Shown here: positions 51,401-61,026 of the stretch, one piece after another | Layout: every line of letters begins with the position of its first letter | Numbering within the stretch: the stretch's first letter is position 1 | Assembly: GCF_947507565.1 (NCBI RefSeq) | Contig: NC_089184.1 | Coordinates: 186,001 to 250,000, forward strand | Source: Oscarella lobularis | Lineage: Eukaryota; Porifera; Homoscleromorpha; Homosclerophorida; Oscarellidae | DNA: 64,000 nt | Direction: 5' to 3' | Program-made: the position numbers and the translations under genes | The notes under the pieces: model-generated | What the model saw: the letters and a program-made list of their open reading frames with translations, nothing else | The model's database searches: none | Told to the model about the DNA's origin: nothing

Positions 51401-54400
51401 CTCAGGAAGCAAATTTAAACGTCTCTACTGCAATTGGTAGTTTGCCGGATTTCGAAAGCGCTCTTCGCTCTTCAAATTTAGATGCACTCGTACAGTGTGC
51501 ATCAGACTACGAGAAAAATTGCAGCGACGTGACACCATCTTCGAGTCAACTGATCGAGGAGAAAAGAGCAATCATTTCACAGGCTCAAACCAATCTTACA
51601 TCTGCTAATAAAACCCTGAATGACGTCATCGATATTGCAGACGACGTTTCTGAGGAAATATCGCGTAGAAAATCGGAGCTAACGAATGTTACTTCGGTAG
51701 CCAATGAGACGCGAGACCTGCAAACGATTGTGAATAATACTTTGAGTAGAGTTCGAAATGAACTCGCTCGTGCGAGAGCGATTATTGGACGAGTTCGATC
51801 GGCACGTCACTTTGTCGTCAATGCGTCTCTCGGATTTAATCTGACGAACGTTCTGGGCTCCAATGCGACGGAACTATCTTTGCAATTTCAACCCGACACT
51901 ACGGATGGTCTGCTACTTTATTTAGGCGATCGAAAGGGCTCTTCGAATTCTCAGTATCTCGCCTTAGAACTGATATCGTGCTACGTCTGGTTCAAGTACA
52001 ATTTGGGTGGCACTAGCGCTATGATTAAACACAATACGGCGATTACAGTTGGCAATTGGTACGAAGTCGTCGCAATTCGAGAATTTTCTGCCGGAAGTGT
52101 GACGGTAGTCGGATTTGGTTCAAGCGGTGCCGTCGCTTCGGATCACTCCTCTGGCGATTCGGGAAATCTCGCATTGAACGATCCTCTCGTCGCAATGGGA
52201 GGCAGCGCCCAAGTTCCCTTGGAACTGTCTCCGGATTTAATCAATGCAGACTACGTCGGCTGCTTGGACAATGTATCAGTTGACGGCCTTCTCTTGGATG
52301 CCACAGCTCCGCACTATTCGAGTCCCCTGGTGACTGTTTGCAATGACAACAGATCAATACCGATTGTCGACAAGCCAACGTCGTCGTCGTCGTTGCCGCC
52401 TGTCTCGTCTACGCCCGATTTCGTAGTTTCAACTCCGAGTCTTCCTTTCTCGTCAGATTTTGCTGTCCCCCCGACATCGTCTATTTTACTCACGTCGCTG
52501 ATTTCGTCGACGCCAGTCGTCGCGTCTTCTTCTCCTCCACTATCAATGTCATCTGTTTTTCTACGCTCGTCTTCGTCATTATCTTCCCAAATAAGTCTAT
52601 CGTCCTCGTCTCCTCATGTCATCTTCTCGTCATCTTCTGACGTTTTTTCATCGAGCAGTGCACCGTTGTCATTGTCATCGTCATTGCCAATTGTTGTCTC
52701 TTCTTCGGCCGCTATTTTTTCAACGCAGACTGTCGCTTCATCAATTCAGACTGTCACATCTTCGGCTACTGTTTCTTCATCTCAAGCTGCTGTGTCTTCG
52801 AGTCAAGCCGTCTCATCTTCAACTGCCGCTGTTGTGTCTTCTAGTCGAATCGTCTCCTCTTCATCTCAGGCTGCGTCTTCGAGTGAAACCGTCTCTTCTT
52901 CAATTGCTGCTGCTGTGTCTTCTAGTCAAATTGTCTCATCTTCAGCTGCCGCCGATGTATCTTCATCTCAAGCTGCTTTTGTGTCTTCGAGTGAAGCCGT
53001 CTCATCTTCAACTGCTGCGTCATCTCAGGCTGCCGATGTATCTTCATCTCAAGCTGCTTTATCTTCAGTTCGAACTCCTCCGTTGCGAATTACAACGTCG
53101 TCTCTTTTTGCTACGCCGTTGCCGACGATGCGGCTTCCGTTGACGTCTCTTTTTGCGACTCCTATCTTTACTGCTACCCCGACACCGACGCGTTCTCCTT
53201 CGGCTTTAGTAGGAGCTCGAACGACCACGATTCTACAAGCAGATTCTACTTCTTCGGCGGCTGTTGTGGAAACGACAGTACAGACGATTTCTGCAGCATC
53301 ACCGTCTGTTTCTAGCCAGTTGAAAAGCACAAGTGCTCTTTCATCTACCGTAACGGAGAAGTCGAGTGTACCCACTCCGTCATCCGACGTTTCTCCGGTT
53401 GCACCGTCTCCTGTTGTTTCATCGAGTACTACAGTTGAAGCGTCGTCTGCTCAATCGAGCGTACCCACTCCGTCATCCAGCTTTTCTCCGGTCGCGCCGT
53501 CTCCTGTTGTTTCATCGAGTCTTTCTACTGCCGCAGTTGAAACGTCGTCTGCTCAATCGAGCGTACCCACTCCGTCATCCAGCGTTTCTCCGGTCGCGCC
53601 GTCTCCTGTTGTTTCATCGAGTCTTTCTACTACTACAGTTGAAACGTCGTCTGCTCAATCGAGTGTACCCACTCCGTCATCCAGCGTTTCTCCGGTCGCA
53701 CCGTCTCCTGTTGTTTCATCGAGTCTTTCTACTACTACAGTTGAAACGTCGTCTGCTCAATCGAGTGTACCCACTCCGTCATCCAGCGTTTCTCCGGTCG
53801 CACCGTCTCCTGTTGTTTCATCGAGTCTTTCTACTGCCGCGGTTGAAACGTCGTCTGCTCAATCGAGCGTACCCACTCCGTCATCCAGCTTTTCTCCGGT
53901 CGCGCCGTCTCCTGTTGTTTCATCGAGTCTTTCTTCTGCCGCGGTTGAAACGTCGTCTGCTCAATCGAGCGTACCCACTCCGTCATCCAGCGTTTCTCCG
54001 GTCGCACCGTCTCCTGTTTCATCGAGTCTTTCTACTGCTACAGCGGAAGCGTCGTCTGCTCAATCAAGCGTACCCACTCCGTCATCCTCCGACAGTGCGA
54101 CGCCTGCTGAACAAACGTCCGCCATGCCGATTTCAAGCTCACTGGGAGGCTCCCTTGTCTCATCGAAAAGCGTAATCAGCGTTTCTTCAACAATCACGTT
54201 ATCGCCTGTTGCTTCGGTGGAAACATCGTCGACCAAGGCAACCGAAAGTACGACTCAATTGGTGCTTGAAAATTCTCAGCAAGCGCCTAGGACGTCCTCT
54301 CTGTTTTCAAGCTCTTCAACTCCCAAATTGGAAAGCAGCAGCAGCAGCTTGCTGCCTCGCACTTCTCTGATCTCATTCACTTCAGAAGCGGCTGCAACGG

Positions 54401-57400
54401 CATTTTCTAGCATGTCTTCTTCAGTTACGTCCTCTGATTCAAGCCAATTGGATAGTTCGCCAGTTTTCCGAACCACTAGTTCCGTTGGACTGTCTTCAGT
54501 TGTCGTCTCAGCGACTACAGACCGGCAGCCGTCGTCCTCGGCTGAGTTTAGCAGCGAATCTTCAACAATCGCATTATCGTCTTCAAGAGATCGCTCCATT
54601 GGTTCATCCAGTAGCGAGATTAGAGCTACAACTTCACCAGTGCTGTCTACTTTTGTTCCCGATACTTCGTCAGTGGCTTCAAGCCAGTTACCAAGTTCAT
54701 CATCATTATCATCGTCATCATCAGCGGCAGCTTCAGTAGTGTCTACTAAAAGTGTCACTAGCACTTCCACTTTGCAGCTTATCAGTACTCCAATGCTTTC
54801 TCCGATGTTCACGACAGTTATGAGAACTCCGACTGTAATGACAATATCGCCGACGCCTAGCTCTGCCGTAGTTACGACGACACTTCTACAGTTGTCGTCA
54901 TCGTCGCCGTCTGTTTCATCTACGCAGGAGAGCTCGAGCAGCGCGGCCTTTGTTTCGAGCTCTGTCGGTGATACTTTGGGAAGGACGTCAACACAGACGA
55001 CGGAGCGTTTCTCTACGGCATCGTCATCAATTGTGAGCCCGCCCTTCACTTCAACAACAACAAGCGCAGCTCTTTTGACAACCTCGTCTCCTGATGTGCC
55101 ATTTTCGTCTTCAGTCGCCGTTTCGGCACCGTTTTCTACCCGTTCAGCTAGTGAATCGTCTTCAGTCGCCGTCTCAGCACCGTCTTCTACCCGCTCAGCA
55201 AGTGAATCGTCTTCAGTCGCCGTCTCCGCACCGTTTTCTACCCGCTCAGCAAGCGAATCGTCTTCAGTCGCCGTCTCGGCACCGTCTTCTACCCGCTCAG
55301 CAAGTGAATCGTCTTCAGTCGCCGTCTCGGCACCGTTTTCTACCCGCTCTGCAAGCGAATCGTCTTCAGTCGCTGTCTCGGCACCGTTTTCTACCCGTTC
55401 AGCTAGTGAATCGTCTTCAGTCGTCGTTTCGGCACCGTTTTCTACCCGTTCAGCTACTGAATCGTCTTCAGTCGCCGTCTCGGCACCGTTTTCTACCCGC
55501 TCTGCAAGCGAATCGTCTTCAGTCGCTGTCTCGGCACCGTTTTCTACCCGTTCAGCTACTGAATCGTCTTCAGTCGCCGTCTCGGCACCGTTTTCTACCC
55601 GCTCTGCAAGCGAATCGTCTTCAGTCGCCGTTTCGGCACCGTTTTCTACCCGCTCAGCAAGCGAATCGTCTTCATCACCGTTCTCTAGCCGTTCAGCAAG
55701 TACATCGTCTTCAGTCGTCATCTCAGCAACCGAATTTACATTGGACTCTGTGGCTAGAAGCTTAGGTGCGACTGGTTCGACCGCGTCAATCAGCCAAACA
55801 TTCAGCACCGAATTTTCGACTTCATCATCTTTCGCTACGTCGGTCCTAAAGGTTTCGCCAACACCGTCGGAAATTTCTGTCTCACCCTCTTCGTTTTTCC
55901 CGTCGCCGCCTTCACCATCGGCGTTCACTTCTATGGAGAGCACTCCCATTGATTCTGTATCAACATCCTCGGCGTCAAGATTTTCAAGCGCGACCTCAGA
56001 GTCGGAAACGTCCGTCTTGACGATAGTACCAACTGCAGTCACTTCGGCCATTTCATCGAGCAAACCAACGACGCCGTCGTCGACTGCTACGATCTCTTCC
56101 TCAAGCGAAACAACGTCACAGCCCAGCACTGTCGTTTCTTCGACATTTGTCTCTTCTAGCCGCGAAGAAACTTCGTCTACTCGAACTTCCTCTGAAACGC
56201 AGCTTCAGTCGTCAACGCCACGCTTTGTTCAGCCGTCATCAACACTGCGAGTGGCAAGCTTTGCGACTTCCTTTTTGACTCCCTCTTTGACCCCAATGGC
56301 TACACCTGTGCCGACATTAGCCGTTTCCTCAAGCGCTCAGCTCGTAGCAACGACTACACTTACCTCACTAGTATCGACCGCTGAGAGTAGCGTGTTTCAG
56401 CATTCGCCCTCTTCAACTTCCGCCACCGCAACGCTCATTTCAGCTAGTCCGACGCCATCGCCTATGCCGCCAACAACAGATAGAACGCCTGTGCCGCCAA
56501 CAACAGATCAAACGCCTACGCCGTCGACATCAGGTCAAACGCCTGTGCCGCCGACGACAGATCAAACGCCTACGCCGTTCGTTCCGGGGCCTTTTAATTG
56601 TTCCGCGCCTATTCGAGATTTCGAATTCTTGGATGACGGTACGAAACTTGTTACGACGTCTAGCTACGTGAAACTTAAATTCTACGTGCGTGACTTCAAT
56701 AGACGGTAAGGAAATGTTGTCATTTCGGTTTTTTACTTTTTTTGACGTGGTACTTTTAGCACGGCAATCACGTTTGCATTCCGAACGTTTTCAACCGACG
56801 GGGTCTTGTTTTATGTTAATGGAAACGACCACGTTGACTTCTTGGGATTGGAAATGCGAGGCGGAAAAGTCAGCTTTGCATTTGACTGCGGAAGTGGCAA
56901 GAGACCGCGAATGACTACGACGAAGACGTACAATGACGGCAAATGGCACAACGTACGCAGCGAAAATCCGTTTAGGATTTTTTTCTACCAAACGTTTACG
57001 TACTTTAGGTGTTTGTTGTGAGGTCTGAATTCTTTGGCCTTTTGGAAGTCGACGGAGAGGCAACACATGTGATCGCCGCGCGAACCTTTATTGGAATCAC
57101 TACTGATGGCTATTTGTACCTGGGACGACCAAATGACTTCACTCCTCGCGGCCTTTTATTAGACAAAGAGACGGTACAGTGTCATTGCTCGATGGAACAA
57201 GCGCGGAAATTTATTTCTCTACTCTCGTAGGATCGTGGCAGTGCGTTGGCGTGCTTTCGAGCACTCACCGTCAATCGCTACGGCGCAATTGACCTGAACG
57301 GCAAACGCAGAGTTGAAAGTCGAGACACGGATCAATGTTTGAGGGGTCCAATTGAAAGCGGCGCTTTCTACGACGGCACCGGTTTCTTTTCGTTATGTAA

Positions 57401-58108
57401 GTCAATTTACTACGACTAGGATTGCTTAAAATCTTTTTTGTGTTTTTGCAGATAACGACACGCAGCGTCGGAAAGGATACTGGCTTGCCGGACAGCATTT
57501 TACGATTGATCTCGAATTTCGTACAAGTGAGCCAAATGGCGTCTTATTCTACTTGGCCCATGGCTCAAGGCCGGATCACGTTGAACTCGAGCTCATCAAC
57601 GGCACCGTAAATATCATACGTTAGAGAGATAAGACGTAAGCTATTCACATTCATCTACAGGTGGAGTTCACTTTCGACAATGGAGCTGGTGCCGTGCAAA
57701 TTGTCTGGAGTAATGCGAGTAGCATCCTGTGTGACAACCAGTGGCATCACATCTCCGTACGTAAATCGTTGGTGACTGGACATTTGACTGTGGACGGAAT
57801 TGATACGGTCAAAGATATGTCGAGCGTCGCCGGCATTGTTGGCGTCGACAGCTACGCTCCACTCTACTTCGGCGGAGTTCCGGGTAAGACGTTCTCTTCT
57901 TCTTTTCCACATTTTTATTACTTTGCTCTTTTCCGTAGACGACGTTCAGAAACGAGACGGAAGGCCAGCTACTGGGTTCCGAGGGTGTATGAGGAACGTC
58001 GTGCTTGGTCTTCAAAATAGGAGGACAGTACCTGATCTCGTGCCGGACTTCTTTCACGAGACAGCCGTTTTGAACGGCGTTAATCCTCTCGCTTGTCCGT
58101 CCGACTAA
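45429..58108 (+). CDS. Laminin alpha-type chain 4 with mucin-like insert
   Basis: About 4000 residues. Signal peptide (MAFGQSLRLVAILAVIGFA). LN about 45500-46300 with '[11 protein letters not shown]' and 'LDLDVNTRWQTANGRD'. LE modules 46305-47120. A domain-IV-like module 47125-47780 ('IEIPKDSSYVLVLHYATS'), perhaps of the L4b type. LE 47780-48485, then a laminin IV-A domain 48490-49030 ('GLFYWNAPSEYLG'). LE 49040-50050, including 'CNGNIDRTDPDSCNRTTGE'. Coiled coil 50050-51800. LG1 51810-52340 ('DGLLLYLGDRKGSS'). Ser/Thr-rich region 52370-56580. LG4 56595-57350 and LG5 57350-58108. From 47605 to 56705 it is one exon of 9.1 kb, whereas the 5' and 3' ends keep introns. LG2 and LG3 are missing. 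It is the only chain of the cluster with domain IV modules, as in the long alpha chains of other animals. Confidence 0.88.
48163..48261 (+). repeat. 33-bp coding repeat, 3 identical units in an LE module
   Basis: Units 48163-48195, 48196-48228 and 48229-48261 are identical. Each encodes CEDAYANMTAG, adding one Cys and one N-glycosylation sequon (NMT) per unit. Confidence 0.97.
52770..53060 (+). repeat. Degenerate Ser/Ala/Gln-rich coding repeat
   Basis: Irregular units of type SSQA-VSSS in the mucin-like part of lam-4, with variable length. Confidence 0.75.
53362..54111 (+). repeat. 102-bp coding minisatellite, about 7 units
   Basis: 34-residue unit starting SSVPTPSSSVSPVAPSPVVS and ending VETSSAQ, seven full or near-full units plus a partial one. 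Some units lack 3-9 bases, always in frame. Confidence 0.92.
55105..55704 (+). repeat. 51-bp coding minisatellite, 11 units plus a partial
   Basis: 17-residue unit SSSVAVSAPFSTRSASE in lam-4. Units differ at a few positions (A/V, F/S, S/T), and pairs of variants alternate, suggesting higher-order copying of two or more units. Confidence 0.95.
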
Positions 58109-58371
58109 TCACACTCCCTGGTGGTAGTAAACCCCGTTTTGTCTATTTTTCTATTTTGTATTTTTTTGTTTGACTCGAATTGTGCTTGAAAGCTCACCAG
58201 GAGTGGAAAATTGATTCCCGAGTGAGATTATGGCCCCAACTCTACCATTTGGTTTTAGCTCCGAAATTCAGAATTGCGGATAAGTAAGATTCGGTAGAGA
58301 AGTAATAAGACTTGCTGCTTTTTTGTAGGTGTTTCCTTGCACGTGATGAGACGTGATCTTCACCAAAACAA

Positions 58372-60840
58372 ATGGAATCGAGAACCTTACTCGTTCTTCT
58401 TTGCGCTCTCTGCGTGGACATTTCACTGGAACAGCCAATTCCAGAGTCCCCCTTTCGCTTTCCGAATGCTCGAGGTCGACAGTGGTTTGATGCTGCTAAG
58501 GTTTGCAGCCGAAATTATTGACCCCGCTTACACGATCTCTTTTAGTTTGGTTTGTTTATGCACTGGGGGCCGGTTTCTCAGTGGGGAACAGAGATATCGT
58601 TTCCTCTCGTTTGCAAGTCATTTCCCTGTAACATGGCCGGACCAAATCGAACGACAATCACAGCAAATAATACAAGCCAGCTCCAAGCTCACAGACAGGC
58701 TTATGCCGACTTAGCCAAGACTTTTAATCCCACGAAATTTGGTGATTATAGAACTGGTAAAATGACGTAAACGGGACTCCTTTCTTTTTAGATCCAGCAT
58801 CAATGGCCAAGTTGGCAAAGGCGGTCGGCTTCAAATACCTCGTATTTACAGCCGAGCACTGCGACGGTTTTGCAAGCTTCAATACGAGCATCTCTACCTA
58901 CAACATACTAAATACACCGTATAAGAAGGATATCTTTGGAATGCTAGCTGAGGCTTTCAGAGCTGAAGGATTGAAAGTCGGAAGTAAGTGGTGATAACCA
59001 GTTTTCTTGACCCCGCTACATTGTCTTTAGCTTACTTTTGCCCGAGCACGTGGAATAACGACAACTACTGGGCACCCAACGCATTGACGGCTTTTGGGCC
59101 CGTTTGCCGCCCCAACTACAATCCTCCTGACGATCCAACGCGATGGGACGCCTATTTGAAATACTTGCACGGTCAACTGGAGGAAATTGCCGTACAATAT
59201 TCTCCCGATCTACTTTGGATTGACTGCGGACTGTCTCCAACGTACTTTGACACAATGGTGATTTTTTTCTGACGTTTGAATAAATAGTGATGTCATTTTT
59301 TCTGTTGAAGGTGGAGCAAGTGGCCCCATTGTTTGTCAAGCAGAATCCTGACGTCGTCATTCAAGTGAGAGGAACGGGAAACTGGGAGGACTACTTGGAA
59401 CTGGGCGATCACTCAGAATCTCAAGCGCCATCTATTATGGGCCAACCATTCATGACAGCAGGCGTTCACTTTGAAGTACCGTCTACTCTGGGCGGTCAGT
59501 GGGCATTTAATCCGGACGCACATTATAAATCGGCCGAGGAAGTCATAGGAAATCTTCTTCTGATAACCGCTAAGGTACGTAGATTTTTGGCTTGGATCGA
59601 GGGATTGGCGAGAAAGGTTTTTTGCTAGGGTGGTAATTATCTTGTTAATCTCGGTCCGGGCCCCGATGGCTTGTGGCCAGAAAGTGGCGTCGAAGTTTTT
59701 CAGAACATAGCCAGCTGGATGGCTATCAATTCTGAAGCGATTCATAATACGACTCCTCTCTGGCCGTCCAATTATGGAGTCCATCTTCCCTCCGGTCAAT
59801 CGTACAGGTACAGACAGTGTCAAAGAGTACGTCTATAAAGATTTGGCTTTCTTATTTCAGCTTGTACGTGACTTATTCGTCGGCCAGTTCTGCCATCTAT
59901 GTTTCGGTTTCAGCGGAATCGGTTACTAACGGTACTCTGGTGATTCCTTTCATTCGGCCGAGTAATTTTGCCCACACTATAAGCACGGTTCAAGTAAGAA
60001 AATAATAGTCAATCCTTGAAAATTATTTACTTGGGAGAATTTAGTTTCTTGGCATCGAAAAGCCTTGCACCTTTTCCTTGAACGACACCGGCTTGTTTGT
60101 CATGTTTCAATTGCCTCTAGTACCCGTTCAACTTGGCTCCTACTGGAGTCAAAGTAAGTGAAAGCTAGCCTTCGTTATAACCCTTTGACTCGTTTCTTTG
60201 AACTAGCAAACGAGGATATGGCTCCCTGTGCTACAAGAGGCTGTTCCATCTACACGAATGATCACTACGTTTTGGCCGACAACGAAAGCTACTGTTTCCG
60301 AAATCCTGGTACAAAAACCGCTGCAGAAATGGCACTTCATCTTGCAGTTTTTTCATTTTAGGAGAAGGGCTGATTCCACTCTACCTCATCTTTGACGGCA
60401 CTTACATGGACAATGCTCTTACGAACGACCCCTCCCAGCATCCAGGGTATGAAAATGTTAGAACAGGTACTGCATCGATGTACTACACGATTCTCAACCA
60501 GAGAGAGGGGGAATTTGTTGTTTTAGAATGCTACGCATATGCAGCTGCGGGTGAAAGTCGAGTTCCACTCGATTTGTACTGGAATGAAGAGAGAAAAGAT
60601 TTGTGGACCTTATCGTCGGAGCATTCTAGACAGCAGGCAAGAAAATCTCTGCTCAACTTTATTCTACTGCTCGACTTTGATTTGAAATAGGCACTATCGT
60701 CCGGCTACAAAATGAATCGCACAATCGGCTACGGAATCGACAATCCGGCTCAATTAGGCGACGCCGCGGAGTTGAGATACTACTACGTTTTCAAAATCTC
60801 CTATCAACCGCCGAGAGATGACGATGAAGTCACGGTGTAG
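58372..60840 (+). CDS. Alpha-L-fucosidase, GH29 family, secreted
   Basis: Exon 1 58372-58500 gives a signal peptide (MESRTLLVLLCALCVDISL) and ends 'WFDAAK'; exon 2 from 58546 continues 'FGLFMHWGPVSQWGTE', the GH29 signature. Further exons carry 'KYLVFTAEHCDGFASF', 'PDLLWIDCG' (place of the catalytic Asp nucleophile, WxD) and 'NYLVNLGPGPDGLWP'. The C-terminal third (about 60190-60840) is a beta-rich domain with Cys residues that I do not recognise. GH29 enzymes remove L-fucose from glycans by a retaining mechanism, here extracellular or lysosomal. Oddity: the usual KHHDGF/KHHEGF block reads EHCDGF, so the second active-site His is Cys and the preceding Lys is Glu. Introns are short and in frame. 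A pseudo-enzyme is possible. Confidence 0.88.
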
Positions 60841-61026
60841 ATTGCGCGTCCGTTCCTTTGTTTGCTGTACGTGTGCATCGCGGATATTTGAACAGCTCCG
60901 GGCTTTTTAGGCGCTGCAGATCGATCATCGTGCATCGCGACATCGTCCTGCTGCCTGCCCTGTCAGTCCGGCTGAATCGGAGGTGTCATTGTTGTGACAG
61001 TCTTCGGGCTTCGTCAAGTCAAGAAC

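Noticed and set aside
53366-54175. Open frame in +2 register with a Leu/Arg-rich repeat
   Set aside because: Shadow of the 102-bp minisatellite in another frame. No splice sites or domain support it.
54276-56129. A 617-codon open frame on the minus strand
   Set aside because: It is the complement of the Ser/Thr-rich repeat exon of lam-4. Repeat units of 51 and 102 bases keep all frames open together; the protein is a low-complexity mirror with no domain.
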